Assembly (NCBI RefSeq): GCF_000150275.1
Contig: NW_002060946.1
Span: forward strand, 3,695,035-3,759,034
From: Trichoplax adhaerens
Taxonomy: Eukaryota > Placozoa > Uniplacotomia > Trichoplacea > Trichoplacidae
Reading direction: 5' to 3'
Length of the DNA stretch: 64,000 nucleotides
The translations under genes and the position numbers were made by a program. The notes beneath the pieces are model-generated. The model had not been told where the DNA came from and ran no database searches. It worked only from the letters and a program-made list of their open reading frames with translations. Below are positions 25,792-37,900 of the stretch, in pieces (the stretch's first letter is position 1; each line of letters begins with the position of its first letter).

Positions 25792-28300
25792 TTTTCCTTT
25801 TGATTCTGTTTAATCGATGCTTGTAATTTTTTAATTTTTAATAAAAGTTAAGGTAATTTTACTATTTTTTTCGATATAAATTCTTTGCTAAATGGTGGCA
25901 GTAAATCGATTCAAGCTTGAGAAAGGGTTACTAGGACTGTGCCAATTTAAATGGCTATAGAATTGAGCTGGGTGTGATGACCTTGCTAATGGGGTAGTCT
26001 ATAATAGCAATCAAAGGTGAGTTGGTAAGGTTATGATAGAATTTCAAGTTCAGATTGATTTATCCTTAATTCAATTCAAACTACCCAAAAACTGAAAATG
26101 AATTAGTTTTAGATCGGTAAGGTACTGCTGAAAAGGTGAAATAAGCCGTAGCTTGATTTAGCGATTGTATAGTTGCTATCCTACTTTTACTCATATAAAA
26201 TAAATAATTCAATCTCCTTACCTAGTTTATTGTAGCAAATAATATTGTAAACGAGTTGTAACCATGTTAGCAATAGGAAACGATTATCATAACAATAGCC
26301 ATGGCTAGCAACAATAAAGAAAGGAATATTAGTTGCCAAGTTGGAATAATTTAGCTAAGGATACTATACTGTCAATGTCAGCATTAATTATACTACGCTA
26401 CTATAAAGTAAGCCCAGATAATGACAGCCTGCGGTGTAAACATGGGGGTGCACAACATTCCTCCTATACGATGTCTGCTATTATCACGAATTTATGAATT
26501 GCTGCTAATGAAATAAAGCTCAAAGTTGTTAAAATACTAGTCTTAATTCAATATTAAATGCTCTGAACATTAACAGTCTATGTATGAAAACGGTAAACAA
26601 CAACATCATACAGAACTCCATACGATTCTATTATAGTACGTAGAATCCCTGAAGATGAGATATAACACTCGTCTATAAAGAATATCGCTATGAAAATTAC
26701 TACTTGACGATATACTGGATATACAAATTAATATTGCCAATATGATGTTGATTTTGTTGTATATTTGATATCATTAATTAAGTAATCTATGCCAATTAAT
26801 GAGATTCTATTTAAGCAGCTCATTAAATCTTTGAAATTAGAAGTGCTAGATAACATGGAAGGGGATATCGCTAAAACGGTAGTTGAAATATTAATAATTT
26901 ACTAAGATTCTATTAAAGCGCACATGAAATTTTAAAAATTGGAGATGGTCTCAGCGTATCTTGCAAAGATGTCACCGATATACGCATATATATATATAAG
27001 TATACACCAATATATCTATATATGTATCATTGCATGTACATGTAGGCTGATAATTTTGCTGTTTATTGCTAACATACGGTAAACGCATACTCACATATAG
27101 ATTTAAAAAGACTCCGTATAATAGCGTACAGCTTCTCTAAAAGTGCTATACCACATAGAGAGGATGTCGTTAAAACAAGTAGTTAAGGTATTAATGATTT
27201 ACAAACACATGTGACTATAAATGACCTTCATATACGCAACATTCATACGAATGAATGCTTACCAGATACCTATATATAGAAAGAACCAAAGCAAAGGACT
27301 CCGTTATAGGGTAGAACATCTCTAATAAGTGATATGAACATGTAGAGATTGTCACGTCAAATGCCGCTTGATTATTTGGTGCGTGTATTGTTATGTCTCT
27401 TATTCACGTACTAGTGATTTATTCTGTTTTGATCGTGAAGTAATATATAAAAATATAATTCTCGAAAAGTGGTATACATGTTCATCATATGAGGAATGTT
27501 TCTACGTTAAGCACTCCTTGACGATATAAATGTGAGTAAACGCAAGTTTAATTTTATTTCATTACCTATAACGTGCTATTGATTTTGCTGTATACTGATC
27601 GTGATATGTCCTATATCGATCATGAAGATCCTATTAGAACTTATCAAATCTCTACAAGAGGCATGAAACATGTAGAGAATATCGCAATTTAAAAACTTCT
27701 TCTAAGGATCATTACTATAGGGTTGTAGTTAGAAGATCGATTACTAAACCATCAGAATATTTTATTCGTTTTGTAATTTTGAACAGATGCGATCCTACGT
27801 AAATTAAATCTATTGAACCTATTATGCTTTCCACAAAAATCATTTGAAGTCGAAGTACAACTTAAGGTCGTAGCACCATTTTAAGCGTATCCATTTATTA
27901 TCAAGAAGTTATCAATTTCAAAATTTATTACCGAATATGTGTGATCTCGTATGTGTAATTGTCATATATACAGTCGTGGACAAAAACTCAATATGAGATT
28001 ATACCAAACAAAGTACTAAAAGATACACCAAAACTTGGGAGTAAATAAATCAATTATAGATTAATTATCTAACGTTGTATATCGAAAGGGTAAACAGATA
28101 TGCAGAGGTAAAATTTGTCTATTTCGGATTGTTAACTAGAGAACTCCAGCTACAAGAACTTTAAATAACAACGAGCTGCTTTAATTACAGAGTTGATATT
28201 ACAGCAGAAACAAGGTGACAGTGTCGTGAAATATCTTTTAAGAAGCTAGGAAATTTTAAAGATGAGTTGATAAGACAAAACAATATACAAATAAGAGCAA
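25792..28300. other. Intergenic stretch between the p25-alpha gene and POLR2C
   Basis: No gene recognised. From about 26700 to 27700 a loosely repeated block occurs (words like GTGCTA..A.CAT..AGAGGATATCG.TAAAAC.GTAGTTGAA.TATTAAT.ATTTAC at about 26850 and 27140, with weaker traces near 27320 and 27655). A TA-rich run lies at about 26985-27025. Confidence 0.5.
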
Positions 28301-31300
28301 TCATAAATTTAAAGCTCCTTGTGATTGTTCGTGTGAAAAATGGAGCTGGAGTTCACTTAATTTATTTTTTAAGGTAGAAATACCAGATAAGACAATATTT
28401 TCCGGTCGTAGAGATCCTGACGTCTAAATAAATTAGATAACATTGGTCAATATTCAATTACCAGATTTATTTTCACGTTATCAATTTCTTAATTTGCTTT
28501 GAAACCTCAACGTTAAGATAGAATTTATCTGCAACAGTCTGGGGGTCGTATGATGCTTCATCTGAGGATATAAAACATTTAAAATTACGTTCTATTCAAT
28601 GTAGATAGCAAGACCTTGGATTCAATTATCTCTAAAGTACAATAGATAAGTATGATATTTAACAGTTTAGATATTTATATGTTGAACTTACAGTTATCTT
28701 CAGGTAAATTAGAGTATTCACTTTTTGGCCTAAATGTTGGATAAATGATATAATTGAAAGATAGTTAGGAAGTTACATAAGAGATTGTATTATATTCCTT
28801 TTTAAGTTCAAAATTACGACAGTGTGATACGAACCATTCCTCTGGTTTGGGATACGTTGTATGTCTCATTGCATTGTCAGGATCATATTCGAAAGCTACT
28901 GACGCTGTAGGATTCCATTTAGCATGTTCCGTTCCTAAACCCTGAAGATACCATCGATGCAATGTTTTTATGACTACTGTACATTAATATGCAATATTCA
29001 ATATATGGGTATAGTGTTTAATCTATACCTTTTTGGCGTAAGCTTTGATTTTAATTTCCTGTCCTCTACGTAATTTCGCGATCAAGATGTCTAAATTATA
29101 ATAATACGGAAGAAAATAAGAGATTGTTTTAAAGTCAACCATTTCACAACGGGCTCAGATCATCTTATATTAATTATACTATGTGAGATATAGTTGATAT
29201 GATTATCATTGGCGGATAGAATAGAAAATTGCTCTTGAATGAGTGCTTTATCACTTACCATCTTCTTGATCTCCGTAAACTGTATCGTCTTCTCCGTAGC
29301 GTGTCGTTACCTAGGATAGAAGACATGCAATGTTATTCATAAAGCTAGCGATACTTTAAGTGTACCTTTCTAAATTATTTGAACAATCAATAGCTTTGCT
29401 GTCTTGTATTTGCACAGTATAAAATTACTTACAGGGACGACACGGCTATCGGAAGATATGAGATCTCTGGTAGTAACATGTCGCGTTTGATCATCGTTAC
29501 ACCTTACATCCAAGGTAAATTCAACCGAACACTCGGGACAATGTTCAACGCAATTACAATCCTTAATAATTAAGGCACAATGAAGCCATAACATGTGGTT
29601 AGGATAGCTTGATCTCCAAAAAGTATAATTGTACAATCAATCAATCATACTTACTCGTGAATATTGTAAACGATCAATTACTTCATCACAAGTTAATGGA
29701 ATCAGCCCAAGTCTATGAGCTATAAATTCATCGCTCAAAACGGATGTATTATTAACGAATTGTACCCAATCGATTGCTGTTAGGGAAGAAGATAGGAGAA
29801 TGGTTATTCATCAAGCTGGTGTGCAGGGTTTTCAGAAGGCACGTCAGAATAGAGAATAGTGTTTAGTGAACTATTCGAAGAGTTTGTGCGGTATAAATGG
29901 TAATTGACTTGGAATGGACTTGACTGCATTACCTAGGTTTAATTTTTATCTCTGTTTGCGCAATTTGCACAGTATAAAACGTAATTGACTTGGAATGGGC
30001 ATTACTGCATTACCTAGGTTTGATTTATATCTCTATTTGAACAGTTACTACAGTATAAAACGAAATTGACTTGGAATGGACTTTACTGCATTATCTAGGT
30101 TTGATTGATATCTCTGTGAGAATAATTTGTACAGTATAAAAGATAGCTGACTAGGAGTAAACTTTAATTAATACATTACATAGTAGTGCAATGCTTAGCA
30201 CGTTATTGCAACCGATCCTGAAATAACAGACAACTAATTCAATGACTGTAGCGTACTGTAAAACTGGTAAATTTCGTGGTATTCTATAGCTGCGTAGAAG
30301 GATTTTCCAAATCAGTAGGAATTTAAAATGCCATATACTTACCTAAAGTGGGGACATTGGCAATGAAGATACGTCGTAAGCTATTGGCCACGCTATATCG
30401 TATTAAAGCAACAAAGTTAGTTCATAAAGACACGATTATTCTTGTCTATGTCTACTTTTGACAACTGTAGTTGTCTTTTAGGTAGTAGTAATCAATTCTT
30501 TGATGGAATATTTATTTTAAAATTAATTATTGGATTAATATTTCTAGAGTACGCTGGTGTGTAAAGTAAGTAGTACATTATGATACGATCATTTCTGATA
30601 ATGCCTGCCATTAATGACTATAGTTGTGCTGTACTGATAAATCCTTGATAGGGTATCTTTTTTAGATTGGTTTGTCGATCAGTATTGGTAATGGACTGTC
30701 TATATGCTATCTCTCTGTATTGTAGTGTCCTACTGTATCTTTTTATCTCTTACCGTTGGCTAATTAATTATTGTATTCATCATCGATGCTGCACTGATCA
30801 ATGTTTGGACAGCTATTTCGTTCGATTTAGACAATTCCAGGGTTGATCTATGTACTGAGAGCATATACTATATATCTGTTATGTCTACCCGTGATTAATA
30901 TAATAGTCTTTCTATTGATGAATGCTTTGACAAATGTCTTATTAGATTGACCTCGTTGCTCAGTCTTTCTAATGGATGAGTATTATTCTCCATCTCTTCT
31001 GGCTTTAGATGACTATATTTGTCCTCGTATGCTGTACAATATCGATCTGTCTTTTGATGTACCGTATTGCTAGAATAGTTGATTGGTATTTCTGCTGTAC
31101 TTATATGACTAGAAAAGCGTATAAAAATCGATGCTGTACAAAACTAATGTATGTATGTAAGTATTCAATCTTTTGATGGGATGATTGATATTTTGGTCAG
31201 ATTGGAATAGTCCATCAGTATTGTACAGTACTGTAGCAATATACATGTGTATCAAAACTATGCTATCCAATATTGAAATAATCAATCCTTTGATGGAATG

Positions 31301-31854
31301 ATATTTTGTCCCATTTTCAACAGTTGAACAGCATGTATCCTGTAACTATATCAGCAGAAGAGTGTGTCTATACTCTATATGTAAAATACTGAAATAGTTC
31401 ATCCCATGATTGAATGATATTTTCCTAGATTGAAAGCGTCGGTTTCAATTTCTTACGTGTACTCTATCCTAGACCATAGGAACGTCTAGTGATGTATGAC
31501 GATATCCCGTATAATTTATAAGTTATATCCAATATAGGCTTGAACTCTGAGTCAATTACACTACACCTACTAGGAATCAAAGCAAAACGATTGCAATCAT
31601 CCTAACTAATAGCCATCATTGGATGATGACAAGAAATTCGTCCATTGCCATCGCTAACAACAACTACAACATCAGTTATGGATTGATCGAATCATGACTA
31701 TAGAGGTACTTGTTCATCACAGTAGGAGACTAAGAAAGTCTAATAGCAATATCGATGCAATCTTTTACCTTAAATCGGTATTTTCAAGGATAAATTTGAC
31801 ATTTTCATTGGTTAAATCGGGAATAGTAACCCGAGGTTGGCTAGCGTAAGGCAT
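28301..31854 (-). CDS. POLR2C: DNA-directed RNA polymerase II subunit RPB3 (POLR2C)
   Basis: Alpha-like subunit of RNA polymerase II that pairs with RPB11 to nucleate core assembly in the nucleus. Ten exons: 31769-31854, 30343-30392, 29655-29776, 29433-29561, 29259-29310, 29029-29090, 28835-28941, 28692-28729, 28506-28561, 28301-28423. All phases close and give 274 residues (human 275). Motifs: start [62 protein letters not shown], zinc-binding cluster [11 protein letters not shown] (Cys88, 90, 94, 97), [46 protein letters not shown], and [14 protein letters not shown] near the C-terminus. POLR1C is excluded by this close match to RPB3. Introns at 29777-30342 and 30393-31768 carry private repeats. 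Confidence 0.97.
29890..30165. repeat. ~81-bp tandem repeat in a POLR2C intron
   Basis: AATTGACTTGGAATGG starts at about 29902, 29983 and 30064, followed each time by ACTGCATTA(C/T)CTAGGTTTGATT and TATCTCTGTTT, and ending in AGTATAAAA. A fourth, weaker copy begins near 30146. Confidence 0.88.
30480..31450. repeat. Weak degenerate repeat in the first long POLR2C intron
   Basis: Blocks such as CAATC(C/T)TTTGATGGAATGATATTTT (about 30492, 31170, 31288, with a weaker one near 31400) and GCTGTAC-rich words recur at irregular spacing. Period not well defined. Confidence 0.5.
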
Positions 31855-34800
31855 GTTTGCATCCGCTGGAGGTCATCGAATGGAGTGAAATCCGCGTGTG
31901 GAAGCTTTAACGAACAATTATGTCGTTCTGGATTGGGGCTGCTATTAAAACTAGTGTAGTAGGCTAATGACTGAAGCACTTACCTCTCTTTAGACTAGCG
32001 GATAGAATCCAATCCAGTTCAGGAGGACATACGCGTTGCTACTTGATACTTCAACCCAAACAAGAGGTAGGAGAAAGTAGAATTCTATGATGAGAGAATC
32101 GTATCTGACGACGTCGTATGAAAACGAGTATAACGAACAAGAGAAACGGACGTGACAGACAGACACAACCGTTCTGTTCGAATTTGAAGAAGTGCTTGCA
32201 GATCTTGCATGACTGACTGGTTGGTTCGCAGACTTATTCAGAATGAGCTAAAGGCATATTATTTTGAATAACCTCTTTTAATATTCCAAGAATCAGAGGA
32301 TTAGACTATTTAGAATATCATCCCTACAAATTATGCACATGATAAATTGACGTTAAGATGATACTCTTGATTTTGTGAATGGCTAAATTACCGTAGCACA
32401 GATAGTAGAATGAATGGGAATGAGCTAAATGCATGTTTTGGAACATCTTGTGTTATTATTCTAATGACCTATGATTAGATATGATTCCTGCAAATAATAA
32501 TCTAAGAATTATTAGACAGGACTTGTGCAAAGTATGCATACGAGAAATTTGCACAGTACGCTAGAAGGCTTACGTTAAGACAATTGATAGAGAGAGAGAG
32601 AGAGATGGATACGTTGTATACAGTATACTGTACTCTGGTTGAATCATGGTATAACACCAACAAATTACCGTAATATCCAGAATGAGCTAAAAGCCTATTT
32701 TGAACATCCTGTGTTATTACTATTTTAAGGATCAGAGGGTTGGATATAACGGCTGTAGATATTGAGTTTTCAGGTAGAATGCTTACGTTTAAGATAACGA
32801 AATTTTCTCAAGATGATAACTCTGGTTTAATGCTCTAGTCAATTAGTAACGAGCATGCAAGTATGCTTATGGACTAGGAGAAGGAAACCGACTCATCGTT
32901 CCATGGTATGGGGTGCATGCATGGCACATTGTTGTTGGAGCACAGTTGTATCGAGGACTGGATGAAGAAGATTTCATCACTACTTTACAGTATCCTACAA
33001 GTATTTTAGTAGTCCATACCTCTACTCAGTAAAAGAGCTGGCCTCTTTTGGGATATTCGTATCTCTTCTATCCAAACAATCTGCTTTGCATCGATTTCCT
33101 GTGCGTTGCCAGTACTGATAGCATATCCTGTGATGACAGTATGCTGTCCATATTTGCAGTAGCAATAGCTGATAAATGAATTTATTGAACTGGATATACC
33201 GATCGCTAAATTAATTGCCATCGTTATTACTGTAACTCCAGTTTTCCCCCCCCCCCCTCAAAAAGAAAAATATTATTCATTATTTACTCTATGCAATAGC
33301 CAACCAATGGCTAGAATCCTCTTCCAGTAACCGCAAGTTCAAGGAAATTTCCTTGGTTAGTTGCCATAGCAACTGCCAACAAAATGATGGAATCTCCTCC
33401 CAAGTTCTTTGTCATACTATCGATAGTATAGAGTATCAGAAAGGAGAAAGGTGATCATACAACAGTATAGACTGTTGGCCTAAGCCAATCCATTCGCTGG
33501 TGGCTGCAATATTGACATCCGTTGTTGATCTAAATCATCGATTGCGTTGGATTAGTTTTTGTAAGCCAATCAGTAGCTTATACCATTTACTTTATTCCTC
33601 AAGTAATACCTGCACCATTACCCTAGTGGCCTGTTCACTTTCAAGGTAAATTATTATAATTAATCATCATCAACAACACTAATTTAAAATTCATCATCGC
33701 AATATTTCATATCAGGAAGGACTTGGCAACGAAGGAAGATTCTTTTTCGACCTTGTCTTGGCTAATAACAGAGCTAATCAACATTATTTTAGCTTGATCA
33801 ACTCACTAGCTAACCCTATTTCTAGTCAAAGACGAAAAAAATCAAACGTTAGACGATGCAAGAGACACTTGTAGTGTTCTAGTGGAGAGCATGTTGACCA
33901 AGGATTATTTGGGATATTGCAAGTTCTTCATTATATCGCATTCTCAATAACATTTCTTCCTCGATAGGTACTTTTAATAGTAAACAACCATTACGTCTAT
34001 GACATGTTATATGGCTATGAAAGTGTAGAATTAATCCTAACGATTGATGTTGAATTTTTAAAGTGGAGTAGAGAATAATATCAATCACGTTCAACAATTA
34101 TACTGTCGAATTATTTTCATTCTATACAGAATACTTTTAAGTTCTTCCTTGATATTTCATGCTCAAATTGAGTTTTTGCTTCTATACTATAGATAATTCA
34201 ATTAAAATACTAGAGATCACATGTATTACTTATCATTATAGTATAAAATCGATCTTACTGTTGGTTTACGATTGGCATTGGATTTTTAGACCCAAGTAGA
34301 AAAAAATCAATCACGTCAACAATTATTTCTTTGTATACTCGATACTTTCGATTCTCTCTTTCACATTCCATGCTCAAATCTAGTTTTTTTTACTCTATAG
34401 ATGATTTCTTTGAAATACGAAAGGGATCACTTACATCATCATCATCACTGTTTTAAAGCCATCAAGGTATCCATTTTTCTCTCATATTGATCATTAATTA
34501 CATTGGGTATCGGCGAGAAGGAATCAGCCAACCCCGACAGCAATCGTTTCATCGGCTTTATTGGCAGTCTCTAAATTCTTCCTTACACAACATTTTAAAA
34601 TCCATTCCTTCGTCCACAGATTAAAATACTAAAAGGGTTTCCGATATTAGTCGTTACTAGACATATTGAAGTTTAACTTTACTCTTGACGTGAAATTCTC
34701 TGCCTTAAGTACAGAAAAGTAATTACATTTGTCACCCTTACTGCTATCTCTTGCTTACTGTAGACTTGAAAACTCCACTGTCTAATCCTCATACTACTCT

Positions 34801-34913
34801 CCATTAAGTTAATATAGACGTGCAGTAATCCATTTCAACTGAGTCTAATATAGGCTGAGAGCATTTTCCATCTCGTTTTCGTAATAATACATTCAATTTA
34901 ACTCAAGACAACC
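31855..34913. other. Intergenic stretch between POLR2C and the BK channel
   Basis: The two genes are divergent, so both promoters should lie here. It also holds a degenerate repeat (32230-32830), a GA run (32590-32606) and a 12-base C run (33246-33257). Small minus-strand open frames at 33879-34097 and 34445-34570 look faintly protein-like but could not be joined into a gene. Confidence 0.5.
32230..32830. repeat. Degenerate tandem repeat of roughly 220 bp
   Basis: Three related units share AGAATGAGCTAAA(A/G)GC(A/C)TATTTTGAA.AT.CTGTGTTATTA, then a GATCAGAGG(A/G)TTAGA-like block and GCTTACGTTAAGATAA. Starts lie near 32242, 32417 and 32679. Confidence 0.65.
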
Positions 34914-37900
34914 ATGATTCTTCCAAAGACTTGCTTTTACGTCACCAATTGGTGGGTCTTTATCGCTAGTAGTGCAGCAACTTTTTTGGGTGGCCTAATT
35001 ATAATTTGGCTAATACGCGTTCTCAACATCGTTTGTTGGAAGAAGAACAAAGTTAATCCAAATCATCTTCGACCTCTTAACGTTTTCACCAATCAAATCC
35101 GCTTACAAGAGTATAAAAACATTAGTTTCTATGCTAGGTTACAACGATTTGCCATTTCTGTCTCTTCCGGTTATGGTTTCTTAGGGAAGTTATTGGTAAG
35201 AGACATTACGAATATATCAAATCTAGCCTTATTTATAGTAAATTTTGCGACTATTTTGTTGAAAAAATGGGTTAAATTTTTGTTATGAGTTGTTTATGAA
35301 ATGTTGGGTAGTCTTGCTAGTGAGTGATAGTCGAGTCGTACTTGTGACAAATCAAAGCTTAAGTTTTCTTCGATTTTTTTCTTGTATTGAGGATATTATT
35401 TATTTAGATGTGGTAGAAACTAAAACGAAAATATCCAATTTCAGATAAATAGAATATAAGACCATATCGAGTGTACTTATATTTTCATTCTGGTGTTAGT
35501 CAATTGATACAAAACTAATACGTACTGTAATAACTCTTTTCAATTGCCAATTTTCGCTTCTTTAATCTTCCCTTAACGCTTTTTGTATATTGTAATCAAT
35601 ATTTATTAGACCATAAAATAGTAATTGTTCAAAGTCTATCCTGCATCTCTTGATAGAGACTTTCTCTTGAAACAAACGAAAGGCGAAAAACTTTTCATAC
35701 GATTTAGCAATTATAACTATAGTCTTAAAATACTTCAATTATACGTACATTCAATGAAATTACGTAAGAAAGTCTAATTAACGATGACAAGTTGTACTTA
35801 TGTGATACGTGGACTAATTTCTTATATAAGCGTAATCAAAATGGAATATTTGAAATATCTTTATAATTAATTTCACCTCGTACTCCAGTTTGATAACCCT
35901 TAAGCTAGTTGTAACTGGCCTTAGAATCATAGCGGCTATCAACAAATAGTTTCCAAAAAGTAGTAGCTTAGGATAGGAAAAGAAAATAAATCAAAAAGTA
36001 AAGAGTTTATACGACACTCTACTCTTTTTCTTTCTTTTTGACATTTTGCATAAGTGTATTTACATGGCATTAAGATGATAAAATCCTCACCCGATTGTCT
36101 ACTACGGAGGTTTCTTGCAAACATGTCAACGCTATCAGTATTGTATAATGTTTGTAATAAGAAGCCTACTGTGATTCAATTCTTAAAATTAGCCCAGATG
36201 TAAGATTTTGATTTAGAGTAGGTTATATCATCTATTGGAATGAAGTATAGTTTGTTTTTTGTTGCTTACTTTCCTTGATCAAATTATGGACAACTCAAAT
36301 TCTCCAAGAAAGAAATTTTCTCTATTTTTACCATTTATTACAGTTTATCTACAAAAGTAAAAATTCAGACGATCTGTTTAATATAAAATGTGCTTTATGT
36401 AGTATTGTTAAGAAGGTTTGATTATTTATTACTTGAATTAAGAATCCTTTAGGCAGACTTTTGACTTCAATTAATAATTTCCATTATGCTTGTTTGATTC
36501 TATATTATAATTTTGTTTGTAATATAACTAATTTTGCCATGACTAATAAAATTGATTTTATTCAATGTTTACCTATCAAACTATTTAAACTACGGGTGTC
36601 TATTTATAATATTGTTTTGGGAAATTCATGCTACAATATTTAGAGTTTTTTGTTGCCTCTTTCCATATTGTAATGGTGTATAGGAGTCGATAGTATAAAC
36701 TTTTTGATATGAAATTCGTACTCTAGTAGTTATTATAATAAGTGACATTTAATTTTCAGTTTATAGAATTATAATTTAGCGATTTCGTACGCGGTAACGT
36801 TTCCTTATTAATATCAGCAATAAGCCCTTGTCAGAAACGAATAGAATAAATTACTTCTGTAGTACAAATTTTTATCACAGTACATACTTTCGATTTGTTA
36901 TTCAAGAATTTTTAATCATGTGCCGAATTAGACGATTATAACAACAGATTTCTACACAAATGTAAATACTGCATATACAATTGGCCATAAAGTATCATGC
37001 GATGAAATAAAACTGATGTACTTCCGTCGTTTTCGTTTTAGGGAATCTTAAATATTCTTGCCAGTTTGGGGGTATTGACGCTGTATGTTTTACAGACTTA
37101 CAAGTAAGTGTAAATACCTTTTGGTTCGCGATTAATCTTCAAAATAAATATTTTTAATATTCAGGACGTTAAATTTATATCATACTTTTCACTCTGAACT
37201 TAATACTCGTATGTTCATAATGATTTAGTGTCAATAAGAATTGTGTCCTTGCTTGGAAAAATTATCTATTTCAAGCTGAATTTTCTACCAATATGTTCCT
37301 CTTAGGTTTCTTCTTTGTTCGAGTAAGTTGTAACTATGTCTACATCTGGTAAATTAGTTCATTGGAAAGATAATTTATAAATTGTTGTAGTCGCAAAGTT
37401 CTACTACTGTCAATTCCTTAGAACTTGGTAAATAATGGGTAAAATTTTTCTATTAATTGGGTGATAATCACGTTAACAAACTTTATAAATATAAAAAGTT
37501 ATAGTGATTTATCTCGAGGGAATGATTGTAGCTCATCTAATAATTTTTTTTGCTTTTACAACGTATAATTAGTTTTCGATTTATTTTGCACTGTATTCAA
37601 ATATATAATTTTTGATACCAATTGTTCGTATTAATGTAGTTACCCTGATCAAAGTTAGTAGTATGAAATGCTTGAATAGATATGATTAGGATTATAATTG
37701 ACGCTGTTAATAGTACTTTCTAATTTGTGATCCGTTGCAGGTTGCTACGGTAATGTTTAATTATATTATGATAACAATGGCTCATTAAACCATATATTGT
37801 AATTCAATTGCAACGGATTGCCTCATTAAGCAAAATAGCAACATGATCTATACAACTAGACTTGTAGCATCATTTTTCAAATGCAATAGCAAGATGCGAT

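Noticed and set aside
33246-33257. Run of 12 C
   Set aside because: A homopolymer of this length may be genuine or an assembly or sequencing artefact; no functional claim can be made.
33879-34097. Minus-strand 72-codon frame with KIQHQSL and RRNGCLLL, faintly like GINS1 (PSF1)
   Set aside because: The two motifs are spaced wrongly, no GT-AG intron separates them, and no other PSF1 exon (RWEYG or the C-terminal domain) was found on either side.
34445-34570. Minus-strand 41-residue frame (KPMKRLLSGLADSFSPIPN...) preceded by an acceptor-like AG
   Set aside because: No recognised domain, no start exon and no downstream partner; too short to call.
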